This document shows, piece by piece, positions 1-10,339 of a DNA stretch of 18,554 bases; the stretch's first letter is position 1, and every line of letters starts with the position of its first letter. The translations under genes were made by a program, and so were the position numbers. Below the pieces are notes generated by a model. That model saw only the letters and a list, made by a program, of their open reading frames with translations. It had not been told where the DNA came from and ran no database searches. Origin of the DNA: Capronia americana (lineage: Eukaryota > Ascomycota > Eurotiomycetes > Chaetothyriales > Herpotrichiellaceae); the NCBI GenBank assembly GCA_016110215.1, contig JADWQD010000039.1, positions 1-18,554 on the forward strand, written 5' to 3'.

Positions 1-980
1 ATAGTTATTTATCTCTACTATTAGTAAATATCTCTCTATATCCCTCGCTAATTACTAATATACTTATATAATTATTAGTAGTTATTCTATTTACTTATTT
101 ATTACTATTATTAGAACGCCCTTATTTACTAGAGGCTATACTATCTACTAAATTATTAATATCTACTATTAGCGGAGGGCCTATACTTATTACCTTCTTA
201 TATAGTATTTAGAATATAAACTACTTACTATTAGGACTCGACGCTTTATTATTAATATTTAACCTTAATAGAGGGACTATATTCACCGCTTTCTTATATA
301 GTATTTAAAATATAAACTGCTCGCTATTAAGACTAGATACTCTATTATTACCCGCCTCCGCTTAGCTATTAACGAGCCTCTTAACCGCCGGAGGGCTACT
401 TAATATATCTACCGGCCCACCCGCCTTATATATATAATTATTCACGAGGATCGCTCTTATTAGGGCGTCGCTATAACCCGGTATCACCACCGCGCCCGCC
501 GACTAAAGTAAGCGTATATTAGGGTCGGCTTATAATACGCTCCGACGCCCGGGTCCCGTCTCTAGACGCGAGTTAACTAGCGTTAGCGCCGCGCGCCCCG
601 TCTTTTTATACGGCCGGTCCAGCGATAAGGTTGGGTCTACTATCGGTGCCGCCGCCCTTTAAGGGCTTTTAGTACACCCCGGTATTAATACGGCTACTTT
701 TTTATACGCTTACTGGACTTAATAGGGTGGCACCCGGTCACTATAAGGGGAAGGGTTACTTATATTCTAAAGCTAGAGAATAAAAGATATACTATAAAGA
801 CTATAGAATAAGGTAGAGGTCTAGGTATAGGGAGGAAGAGAAGTAAATAAAATAGCGATATAGATATAGGTGTTCACCTAGACTAAGGGGTAGTTATAGG
901 GCGATAGGACTAGCGAGCCTCTTAATAGTTAATAAGTATATCTAGTGCGGTAGTATAAATTACCTATTTAATATAGATAA
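1..980. other. Stretch without a supported gene
   Basis: The first 350 bases are AT-rich and carry a 96-bp duplication. Bases about 350-760 are C/G-rich with many CpG and several surviving CAC/GTG sites. Bases about 760-900 are purine-rich. Both strands of 360-760 have moderately open stretches, but no frame stays clearly better than the others, so no gene is called. It could hold the 5' part of the plus-strand pseudogene that follows, upstream of the two candidate introns at 981-1122. Confidence 0.5.
159..350. repeat. Two 96-bp direct tandem copies
   Basis: Copy 1 (159-254) and copy 2 (255-350) align at an offset of 96 without gaps. Shared landmarks are gaggg-ctat, ttcttatatagtattt and aatataaact. 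Differences are mixed and not all are RIP-type transitions, so the duplication is old. The period is 32 codons, but no coding frame is established. Confidence 0.7.
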
Positions 981-1028
981 GTATACTATAAATAATTATT
1001 TATAGCTACTAATAGGGTAATATTATAG
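981..1028 (+). other. Candidate intron with palindromic core
   Basis: Donor GTATAC, a perfect 18-base palindrome at 987-1004 (TATAAATAATTATTTATA), branch-like CTACTAAT at 1007-1014 and acceptor ATTATAG; 48 nt. The signals read on the plus strand, the same strand as the large decayed frame that follows. Flanking frame not resolved. Confidence 0.45.
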
Positions 1029-1142
1029 TAAAAGAGTAATTACTTTACGGGATATAATAAGTAATTACTTTATTGAATATAATAAATAATTATTTATAGC
1101 CACTAATAGGGTAATATTATAGTAGAAGAGTAATTACTTTAT
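989..1142. repeat. 94-bp-offset duplication of an intron-like segment
   Basis: Bases 989-1048 reappear at 1083-1142. The copied part includes the palindrome, the branch-like CTAAT, the ATTATAG acceptor and the downstream gagtaattacttta. A partial third copy of the flank (gtaattacttta-like) lies at about 1,060-1,075. So a palindromic intron and its 3' flank were duplicated together. Confidence 0.8.
1061..1122 (+). other. Candidate intron with palindromic core, second copy
   Basis: Donor GTAATT, palindrome at about 1,082-1,098, branch-like CACTAAT and acceptor ATTATAG; 62 nt. The 3' half duplicates the candidate intron at 981-1028; the 5' half differs. The donor choice is uncertain. Confidence 0.35.
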
Positions 1143-4100
1143 AGAGTATATAGCGGCTTTAAGACCCGTAGAATTTTATTTTCGGTAAGAGACGAAACCT
1201 AAATTTACCCTAGAATAGGACTATAACGAGGACTATATAACGGCTCGACTTTACCTTATAAGCCAGTTATACTATTACTTAACGTCCTAATTAATCTTAC
1301 GGAGGAGTATAGGCGGCTAGCCTTCTAATATATTTTTCTTAGCCTAAATCTATTCCTTCTATAGGAGGTAAGGTCTAATAATAATATTGTAATAGATAGA
1401 TTAAATTATATACTATATCTATTTATAACTATCTTTACTACACTAAAGAAGACCGGCGAGATAGGGAATAGGAAGCAGCTAGTAATAAGTAAATAATACG
1501 CGCTAGAAGAGCTACTAAAAATACCGAATAATAGCGTAGTCAGCACTAAGGTGGGCGCGAAGGCTATTAACGGCACGCCAGTATAGAATACGAAAGTCCT
1601 TAGCGTCCTAGTGCTTTTATTTCTGCCCGTCGCCTTAATTAAAGAGGCGTCGCCGTAGCTTAACGGGCGGGTCGTATAAGGAGCGGTTACCGGAGATAGT
1701 ATACACCGGCTCTACTATAATTATACTAAAGTACTAGACGGAGAATAGTTTAAGCCCTTTTATCGCTTCCTTATAATAGTTAGGGTAGATCTCGCCCTTA
1801 TCTAGTAAGGATAATATATTAATTCGAAATTAGTAAAGAATAATATATATTATCTATTTAAGAAGCTAATTATAGATAATAATATTATTAATCTAGCTAA
1901 AATTACGGACCTAACTAAGGGCGTAGTTAATAAGCTAGGTATAGGCGATAAAGTTTTAAGTGAGCCCGCTATAGCGTAAATACCGTCCCTAGAGAATTAA
2001 GTTACTAAAAAGTATATAGTTAGTGACTATAGAATAAAAGATAAGCTTAGCTTAGTTAATATATAGTTTAAACTAGATATACTTATATTAAGGTAATATA
2101 TTATAGAACCCTAGTCTAAACTAGTAACGGCGTCCGGCACTAATATTATAATTATAACGGGCCTCCCGCCGACTCTACTAAAGGGCGGACTCCTGTAAGA
2201 GCTAATAGCCACTAAGGATATAGTAGAGATATTATAAAAATATAGCTATTATCTTTATTTACTCTTATATTATAAGCTCTTAATTAGACTATATATAGAG
2301 GTACTTAAACCCGGTTATAAATTTATCGGCACTACACTAAAGGAAGTCGAGGTAGATATAGGTCTAGACGGGCTATATATATAACGGACTATCAGCGAGA
2401 ATAATCTTAAGATAATTATATAGCTTTAGGGAGAGTCGGTTAAGGAGAGCGAGAAAGAGGGGCTATATAATCTGATATTCTTTACGGATTCTAAATAACT
2501 TTTATTATAAGTCACGGAGAGAATAGTGTACCCGCCGCTTACTTATATAGTAAATATTATATACTATATTAAGTAAATAATAACGGCTACTAAGAGAGTT
2601 CTAAATACCGCGGAGAATAAGTAAATTAAGGGCTAATTCTTCTAGGGCGTCGTTCTTAAAAGATATTAGTTTTATAGCGTCCTAGACCTTTTTCACCGAG
2701 CTATAGAATTATAAGTAAATTAGTCCCCCGGCGCGGAGGCGAGACCGTCGAGGAGTGATACTAGTTAAGATATACATGTTATATAGTATATTTTAGGTGT
2801 AGTATTACTAGCTAGGTCTATTAACGGGCGGAGGTCGCTAATTATATATCTCGCGGATATAGTGTTTAAGGTAATACCGGCGCTAGAGGTAGACCTAAGG
2901 CTCTTAGTTAAGCCCGACCGCTTAATAGTGAAGGAGGGCCGCTAGAGGATAGATCTCTTTATTAATATTAATATAGAGGCGCTTATAGTAAATAAAATCT
3001 TAGTTAAATATTCGGTCGAGATATAGCTAAAAGTCCTCTATAGTATAGCGGAGGGTCGAGCGGATCGGAGAAGTCTTAAATTAAAGCTTAGTGCCTTTAG
3101 CCGAGAAGAAGAGTTAAGATTCTTAAAAGTCCTAAAGATTAGGCGTATTGATATAGTTAAGAATAGCGACCTAGATATTAGCTAGGTACTTAGGCTAAAG
3201 ATAGTAGCTAATACTTTATTAACTTATATAACTACCGGTCTTAACCTTTTAACCCTCTACTTAATACGCCTATAAAATAGCGAGGGCCTAACGATAGCTC
3301 GCTATTAGGTGCTAGGATATATATACCGGTATATTCTAATAGACAGCGGGATAAAATACCTAGTCGAGCCACCGGGTAAGTTACTCTCGGGTAAGCGCGT
3401 TAAACTTACTATTATCTCGCGGAGTGGGGAGATAGGGAAAGAGAATATATATAGTTACTTTAGAGGTACCCACTAGCCGACTAAGGAGGAAATAGAGGAT
3501 ATTATAGAGAAGAGCTACTATATAGCGGGGAGTATTATTAAAATCCTCGCTATTATAAAAGATATTAGATTTAATATATATATTAATAGTAATATTCTAC
3601 TTAATCTATACGGCCGGTTAGTACTAAATATCTTATTAAGCGATATATAGTAAACTAGTGAATCCGAGAAAACTATTAATATTAAAGGCGACGTCGAGAA
3701 TAGCCTCTTATATCTCCTTAATATAAAGATATATATATAGGGGATAATATTAATAACGCTAGCCGCGCCGAGTACTATAGAATTTCGCCCGCTACTAGTT
3801 AGGTTAAGGTATCTCTTAATAGTATAGTTACTTAGGTTTTAGAATCTCCTTTAATTTAAGGACTAATAAGAAGTTATTATCTATAAAGAGGTCGGCTAAG
3901 AGTATATAGTTAATATTAGGGTTATTTATATAATAGCTATACTACTTAGTATAGGTAGCGACCGAGCAGCCGTTAAAACCGCCCTAGAGCTACTAGTATA
4001 GCCGGATTATAGTATAGTTAAGATCGCGGGCGGCCTACACCTTAGGGTTATTAGGTATAGGAGACTAGTGTAATTATTCCGACTTAAATTCCTCCCCGGA

Positions 4101-4980
4101 TATTTCTACTCCGTCGCTGGGGTAAGGAGACCCGGGGAGGGGGGCACCGTCTAAAGGAGGTGTCTCTAGGAGTAGAGCCGGGGTAGGAGGATTAGGCGTG
4201 GCTATATATTTAGGTAGAGGGAACGGTTAATAAGGAGGGACGGATAGACTTTAACTATTATAAGATAATAGCGTATTAGCTAGACGGCTCAAGCGACTAG
4301 CGGCGGGAGCGGTACGTAAAGATAAATATAAAGGGCCTAATCAGAAGTAACTAGGCCCCGGGCGAGCGTAAACCTAATTATGAATATTACTGTAGCGGGA
4401 GGGTGCGGGAGGAGGTCGAGGAGTAGGGGGGAGGATAAATAATAAAGTAGCCCCTAAGACTAAAGGCGCGGGCGATAGCTGAGGGGACGGCGCGAGATTA
4501 TTAATTAGCTACTTAACGGTGGGCGAGGGTATAAGGATAGGATTACCGTTAGCTAAATTATCGTTATATAGAGTATAGTGCTTATTAACCTTAATAGATT
4601 ATTACTATTCTTATATATTAAGTATATTAATAGAGAGAGTTACGCCTTAGATATATAGTCTAACGGCGGGTCGCGTAGGCGGGGACTACTTAGTCTTAAG
4701 ACTGAACTTAATAATCGCCTCGCCTTACTATAATTATATATAGATAGACGGTATAGTACTTAATTACTAGTTATATCACCGCTTATTAAAGGCCCTCCGG
4801 CGGAGACGGGCCTACTCCTAGTGATAATTAGTAGTATTATCTTAACTTATAAGCTGAGGATAACTATACTTATTAGATACTATTAGGGAGGTGGTCTAGA
4901 GACCGGGCGGTCTTAAGACGCGTAGTTAGTTATATAGTAGTGCGGTGTTTCTAGTTATTAGTTATATATAACTAAATAAA

Positions 4981-5057
4981 AGGCACGCGTAAGATTATAC
5001 CTAATATAAAATTAACCTTATTAAGAACTAACTTAATAAGTGATTAGTAGAAAGAAG
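4981..5057 (+). other. End of the long exon before a frame-supported intron
   Basis: The decayed frame runs in phase 0 up to the donor at 5,058 (AAG|GTAAGT). It reads as a basic stretch with Arg and Lys codons and TAA/TAG at likely former Gln codons. It resumes in phase 0 at 5,120 with an open run of 17 codons before the next TAG. Confidence 0.5.
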
Positions 5058-5119
5058 GTAAGTAGTATATAGAGGTTTTAGGGGTTAATAAATAATTATT
5101 TATAGAGCTAAAGCTATAG
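5058..5119 (+). other. Candidate intron with palindromic core (phase 0)
   Basis: Donor GTAAGT preceded by AAG, palindrome core TAAATAATTATTTA at 5,089-5,102, branch-like GCTAAAG, acceptor CTATAG; 62 nt, not a multiple of three. Its removal joins two open-like frames in phase 0, which supports splicing. It is the only copy downstream of the long exon on the plus strand. Confidence 0.6.
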
Positions 5120-5262
5120 AATAATATAATTTTTCCTAAAGAAATAGAATCTATCTACTTAAATTACTATTAGCTTAATATAAGAAGTAATAGCCGGTAT
5201 ACCTTTACCTATACCGCTCGTTACTTAACGCGATAATAAAAGCTTACTACTTTATAACGCCT

Positions 5263-5466
5263 ATATATATATTAAGAGGCTTAATAAAAGAGAAAATAAC
5301 TCGCCTACTTTACTTAGTAAGGTTATAGCCTAATATATATTAAGAGACTTAACTAAAGAGAAAATAATTTACCTACTATACTTAGTAGGGTTATAGCTTA
5401 ATATATATCGAGAGGCTTAATAAAAGAGAAAATAACTCGTCTACTTATCTTAATAGGGTTATAGCT
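5263..5466. repeat. Three 68-bp tandem units
   Basis: Units 5,263-5,330, 5,331-5,398 and 5,399-5,466 each contain taatatatat, a gaggctt-like block, aaagagaaaataa, and end in ggttatagc. Differences are mainly C/T and G/A, fitting RIP on each copy. The array lies between the 3' ends of the converging plus and minus pseudogenes. Confidence 0.9.
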
Positions 5467-5831
5467 AAATATAATAATAATACTTATTATATTATAACGC
5501 CTATATATATTTAATAAACTACTACTAACCTTTTTCTTATATCACCTCTACTTCTTAGCGCGCTTATTCCCCTTTAATACGCTGCCTATAGCCTTTTATT
5601 TCTTTTTACCCTTTAGTATTAACTATAAGGCGGCCTTAGGGGCCTTATAGTCGGAGTCGCCCTTAAAGGAAAACATTAATAGGTGATTTAGTACGGGGGG
5701 AGGGGGGAGTTAAGCGAGGAGTTATTTAGGGGCCGCGTTAGGGGAAAGATTAATATTTAATTCTTATAGTCCCGTAACACTATAGTTAATAATAGTCCGC
5801 GCCTTATCCTTAGTAGTATCTATATTCTACA

Positions 5832-5892
5832 CTAGGTTATAATAGTTAAATTTAATAATAAATAAATATTTATACTTAGTAGGGGTACTTAC
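5832..5892 (-). other. Candidate intron with palindromic core
   Basis: On the minus strand: donor GTAAGT, palindrome variant ATAAATATTTATTTAT, branch-like TTTAACT, acceptor CCTAG; 61 nt. With these exact ends the flanking frames do not join. A longer version starting at an AAG|GTACCG donor near 5,917 and ending at the next TAG joins them in phase 0. The boundaries are therefore uncertain. Confidence 0.4.
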
Positions 5893-6449
5893 TAAGGTTA
5901 TAGTTTTAAGGCCGGTACCTTTTAAAAGGGCGTTATTATTATCTAAGTTATTAAGTTTCTAGAGTCGGTTATCTTTCTTTATCTTCTCTCTTAAGCGGTC
6001 TAAGATAATTTAGTAGTCTTAAAGAATATATAGGCCTATATATACTTCTTTAGTATAGATAGCTTATCTAATCGCGTTTACTATTCTCTCCCTATAATAA
6101 TAGGGGGCTCGGTCGATATAAATACCGTATATCTATATAAGACTAAGCTTTAATGTAAAGCGGCTTACGGCTAAATCTAGGTCTATAAGCTCCGACGCGC
6201 GCTTCTATAGTATACTAGTTAGCGGTAATATATAAGTAGGGCGAAAGGGACTTAACGATAATATATAAATACTTTTAGCTTATTCTTAAACGGTACTATA
6301 ACGCTTGTAAAGTACTTATAGCTAAGGATACTTATTATTAACTATAATAGTTGCTTAAGCGGCGTGTAGAAAAAGTAGTCGCGGTATATCTATTAATCGG
6401 GTTGCGTAAGAGCCTAATAAAAGCGCTTTTTATTAAAGTTAACTTTCGC

Positions 6450-6500
6450 CTAAATAATAACTATTAGGGCGAAAAGTATAATATAAATAAATATTTATAC
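6450..6500 (-). other. Candidate intron with palindromic core
   Basis: On the minus strand: AAG|GTATAA donor, palindrome variant ATAAATATTTATTTAT, branch-like CCCTAAT and acceptor ATTTAG; 51 nt. The length is a multiple of three and the frame reads through with only two stops, so splicing is neither required nor excluded. Confidence 0.4.
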
Positions 6501-7217
6501 CTTAGCCTCTTTAAAGTCCTATATATTATTCTTTAATAAGTAATATAGGCTCTAGAAGAATTAAATAATAGTATATTTATTTTTCTTTTCCTTAGCGTCT
6601 TCCTTATCACCGGTCTTATTATCGTCGGATTAGTCGGCTATAAGGTTAGGGAGTCTATTATTATCGACTATAGCTAGGGACGGAAAATACCCCTATCGAA
6701 TTAAGATGATGAGGTCTTTATTTCTCCGCGATTTATCGGCGTTAATTAGCTCGGTTTAGGTGGGATTTATAAAGTAGAGAATATAATATACTAGTTAATA
6801 AAGGATCTTTTTATTCTCACTATAGTATATGAGTATATCGCGGTATCGGGGGATTTAGTAGCGCGACTTATATAAAATAGTATATAATTCTATAAGTTTC
6901 TTATAGTTTAAATTATAATAAAATTCCGGTCGCCGATATTTAAAGGATACGGTCTTATTATTAGGAGTATTAGCCGGCCGAAATACCCCTTAATACTATA
7001 AGTTTTCCGCTTTATCAATAAACTAGTCGGACTTTATAGGAAATTACTTATTACGGTCGTTAATAGAGTAAGGGAAGAAGAGGATATATAGGGAATTAAT
7101 ATTATCTTTAGGAACTCTAACTTAGGCTAATAGGTCTAGATCTTCGATAAGTATAACGCTAGTATACGGGCCGAGGGCTCTTATAATAGTTTTTAATATC
7201 GACTTAATAACAGCTAA

Positions 7218-7303
7218 CTAAAATTAATATAAATATAGTTAGCACTTAGTCTATACACTACTATAGAGTTAAATAATTATTTATTAGAGGAGAATAGCCC
7301 TAC
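7218..7303 (-). other. Candidate intron with palindromic core (phase 0)
   Basis: On the minus strand: AAG|GTAGGG donor, palindrome near 7,270-7,283, textbook branch GCTAAC about 20 nt before acceptor TTTTAG; 86 nt, not a multiple of three. Removal joins the exon ending in an Arg-Ile-Asn-Lys reading to a long open stretch starting Leu-Ala-Val in phase 0. A closer GTGTAT donor at 7,258 would leave the palindrome in the exon. Confidence 0.5.
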
Positions 7304-7683
7304 CTTATTTATACGAAAACTAGCCGCCTATATAAACTAATATATATAAAACATTACGCGCCTAAAATTAAACTTATACTAGCGGTTTACTAGTTTCCGC
7401 TAGGCGGAATTAGCGAGAAGTATATAGTATTACTTAGAGTTTATAGGTACTTAGGCGAGGTGCTTAGTATAGAAGGATTAGAATTACTCGTCGATATTAG
7501 GGACACTATCTTTATTTATATTCTCTTCCTCTTCCCGCTCCTATTATAGGCGGAGATTATAAAGGCGTAAATAGTAGTTACTCTTAGAGTCTACCCGGGT
7601 AATATCGCGCTTATTCGCGCGCACTACAGTATAGAACTCTAGGGGGACCTTCTTATAGTCGACTAAGTCGACGACTTACATCG

Positions 7684-7721
7684 CTATTTATTAAAAGTTA
7701 ATATAAATAATTATTTATTAC
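7684..7721 (-). other. Candidate 38-nt intron with palindromic core (phase 1)
   Basis: On the minus strand: donor GTAATA, palindrome about 7,701-7,720, branch-like ATTAACT, acceptor AAATAG. Removal joins the flanking frames in phase 1. An upstream GTAAGT donor at 7,743 looks better as a donor but does not keep the frame, so the short form is preferred. It is very short for a fungal intron. Confidence 0.55.
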
Positions 7722-8145
7722 CTAGGTGCGGCGCGCTACTTACCTTAATAGTCTTTAGGGTTAGACTTAATATATTACTTAAGATATATATTTCTATACG
7801 CGCCTATTAACGATAGGAACTATAGTTAAGCTATAATCTATATTTTAGGGTGGGGTCCTATAGTAGAATAGGGACTTCTTCTAGTATATCGGCTAGGGTA
7901 GACTTATACTTTTAATATAAAGCCTATAGTTAGTTAATAGTAGGGGCTTATAGGATTATTTTAGCGCTAGCCTATTCACTTATTACTTTAGTGGTGTATT
8001 TAATACTAGCCTAGAGGTTAGACTAGTATATAGACGCTATTATATAATACGCGCTATTAAGACGGAAGACCTACTTCTTTATAGATCTCTTAAGTTTCTA
8101 GATATAGGAAGAGATAAGGGGCCGCTACTCTTCCGGACCACTAAT

Positions 8146-8197
8146 CTATATAGAAGTTAGGTATAAATAATTATTTATAGACTAAAGGCCGACTTAC
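8146..8197 (-). other. Candidate intron with palindromic core (phase 0)
   Basis: On the minus strand: donor GTAAGT, palindrome TATAAATAATTATTTATA, branch CCTAACT, acceptor ATATAG; 52 nt. Both flanking exons are clearly protein-like and join in phase 0 only if it is removed. One of the best-supported members. Confidence 0.7.
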
Positions 8198-8556
8198 GGT
8201 CTACGCGGTATTAAAATATAGCACCTATATTAAGGTAATAGCTATAGTATTTTCTCGGATTATTATTAGTATCGGGTCTTTATTAACTATATCGTTAATT
8301 AGATTAAGGTCGGTAATATCTATCGGTCTAGGATTAGCGACGCTATTTATTTAGTGTATTTAGATAGCGGCCTTAAGAATATTATATTCTATATCCGGAG
8401 GCTTACTCTAGTCCTCTTTAATAACCGCGTTAATTAATTAGTACTATCTTATTAACCCGGCACCGGTTTATTAGATTATCTTCTTTATTACCGAAGCAAC
8501 GGACTTAGGTATAGAAACGGTAGTTATATCCCCGTTATCTTTTAAGTAGAGATTAA

Positions 8557-8612
8557 CTAATATATATTAGTATAAATAATTATTTATATAGCGCCGGCGC
8601 CGGATCGCTTAC
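8557..8612 (-). other. Candidate intron with palindromic core (phase 1)
   Basis: On the minus strand: donor GTAAGC, a GC-rich inverted segment (ggcgccggcgc-like), palindrome TATAAATAATTATTTATA, branch TACTAAT, acceptor TATTAG; 56 nt. The exons on both sides are open-like and join in phase 1 when it is removed; reading through would shift the frame. Confidence 0.7.
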
Positions 8613-8831
8613 TATAGGTGGGAGGTATCTCGGCGTAATTAATCGGTTTAAGGAGGGCCGGAATATCTCTCGCTAATACTGAACTTAGATATAGGCGCTT
8701 ATATATATCGGAGTAGGCTTACTAGCTAACTTCTTCACCCTTAAGTGCTAGCTTTAGGTATTCTTTATATAGGTCGGGTGTAAGATAAGCGAGGGCCCTA
8801 TATTATACTAGGTCGTCGTTAGCGTCGGGTT

Positions 8832-8869
8832 CTATAATATATTAGTATAAATATTTATTTATTCGCTAC
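8832..8869 (-). other. Palindrome copy with intron-like ends but in-frame read-through
   Basis: On the minus strand the segment has GTAGCG, palindrome ATAAATAAATATTTAT, TACTAAT and TATAG, like its relatives. Removing its 38 nt breaks the frame, whereas reading through (with TAG TAG and TAA at likely former Gln codons) keeps it. Either this copy is exonic or a small indel followed its decay. Confidence 0.4.
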
Positions 8870-9500
8870 TAGGAGGTTTATAAGTCCCTATTGTAGGCTG
8901 CCTTAGTAGCCTATATATATTAAAGCGCTTCTTTAATAGTGTCGCTAAGTATACTATATACTCTTATCTAAGTATAAGCGAATACTATATTTATAGTAGT
9001 CTTAAGGTGTAATAAGCCTAGCTTATATTAGCGAGTAGAGATAAAAGCGATTAGGTCTTTCTTAGTCTAGACGTCCGCGTCTTTTTCTAGTATATCTTTA
9101 ATTATATATATAAGATCTTTAGCCTCTATAGTAGCGGCGAGGCTATTACCGCACTAATACCGGAGGTCTAAGGCGAATTTCGGGGGTAGCCTACGCACCA
9201 CCTTTAGGCGATATCCCGTAGGAGTGTTATTATTTAAGGCGATATATATAGCGCGTAATACCTTAAGGTCTTTAGGGTTAGTGGGTTTTATTTTTTTTTA
9301 AAGTTTCTATAGATTAAAGTATACTTAAAGAATATTAGACTCGTTATTAAGTATATACCTAGTCTTAAAGACGATTTTATTAAAGAAATAATACGGGACG
9401 ATAAAATATACTACTTATAGTGTATAGTATATAGCGAATTATAGGAGTTTTAATTTAATCTTACCTTTATTAGGTATACTATATATAAAGGCGATAATTT

Positions 9501-9564
9501 CTACTTTATATATTAATATAAATATTTATTTATTTTTTATAATATAAAAGATTTATATCTATAC
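9501..9564 (-). other. Candidate intron with palindromic core (phase 1)
   Basis: On the minus strand: donor GTATAG (possibly from GTATGG), palindrome ATAAATAAATATTTAT, branch-like TATTAAT, acceptor AAGTAG; 64 nt. The frames of the exons 10,281-9,565 and 9,500-8,870 join in phase 1 when it is removed. Confidence 0.6.
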
Positions 9565-10281
9565 CTAGTTTATATATCTATATAGGTAAATATAACTTCG
9601 CTATTTTTTACCGGATAGCTTTAACCTTTTTAGGGGAGGTTTTATCGGCTTCGGGATTAGGTAATCTAGGCTTAATTACTAGTAGAGAAGGTGTCTTCTC
9701 CGTACACTACGCTATAGCTTTATTTAAGGTCGTGGCTATAATATTATAAGGGATGTTCTAGCCGCGGCTAAGTAACTTATTCTCTTACTTAATAAGGCGT
9801 ATTATTTATAATTCTATATTATATAACTTAAGAAAGGAGAAGAGCTTATTTCGATAGTCTTACTTTATTTTAGTTTTAGTGACTTATTTAGCTAGGTTAT
9901 ATACTTTAGTAAGGGCCGGATTTACTATTAAGCACTAAGTATAGAGATCATTAATCAGCTTTACTGATAGCTTTAGTACCTTAAAGAATATATAGTAGTA
10001 TTTAAGTTTTAGATCCAGCTATATAATTAGGAAGCTTTATTTTATCACTTATAAACCGCGGACCTTTTCTAGGAGCGTTATCTAGCGCTATTAGATGTAA
10101 GAAAAGAACCTTAATATAGCCTCTAGTGTATTTTCTATAAGTTTTACTTTAAAGATAACTTTATCTATAAAGTATAGGGCTATAATTATCTCTTCGGCTT
10201 ACTATATATAGTAGGCTATATATAATAGGAGTTTAATTCTATACTTAATATTATTATATTTAAAGGGGTAAGTTTAGATAT

Positions 10282-10339
10282 CTATATAAAATATTAATAT
10301 AAATAATTATTTATACTCTAAAATAAAATAGATACTTAC
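10282..10339 (-). other. Candidate intron with palindromic core (phase 1)
   Basis: On the minus strand: donor GTAAGT, palindrome TATAAATAATTATTTATA, branch-like TATTAAT, acceptor TATATAG; 58 nt. The upstream exon (Asn/Ser/Lys-rich, few stops) leaves one base and the downstream exon starts with two, so the phases match. Confidence 0.7.

Larger units (their letters stand above)
1123..5246 (+). pseudogene. Large RIP-killed gene of unknown function
   Basis: One reading frame (codons starting at multiples of 3, for example 1164) stays protein-like from about 1,164 to 5,057, close to 1,300 codons, without a visible frameshift. It is broken about 90 times by TAA or TAG, as expected from RIP of CAA, CAG and TGG codons. 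I saw no TGA, but TpG depletion alone would cause that. Stretches such as 2,868-3,306 have only a handful of stops while the other two frames are full of them. The frame continues across a frame-restoring intron at 5,058-5,119 to about 5,246. The readable protein is mixed hydrophobic and charged, with no obvious signal peptide or transmembrane run. A charged Arg/Lys/Glu-rich part lies near 1,440-1,560 and an Arg/Gly-rich part near 4,130-4,440. No catalytic motif (Walker A, DDE, reverse transcriptase YxDD) could be recognised, but RIP also alters Gly, Ala, Cys, Met and His codons. No ATG start remains; the true 5' end may lie upstream. It converges with the minus-strand pseudogene at 5,521-10,800. 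Confidence 0.75.

Noticed and set aside
1123..5246. Ciliate-like genetic code with TAA/TAG read as glutamine
   Set aside because: In-frame TAA/TAG at likely Gln positions fits, but CpA and TpG are depleted in all frames and in repeats, ATG is nearly absent and TGG codons also became TAG. RIP explains all of this; a code change does not.
8589..8604. GC-rich palindrome ggcgccggcgcc as a binding site
   Set aside because: It lies inside a well-supported candidate intron and occurs once; CpG-rich runs are common in this block.
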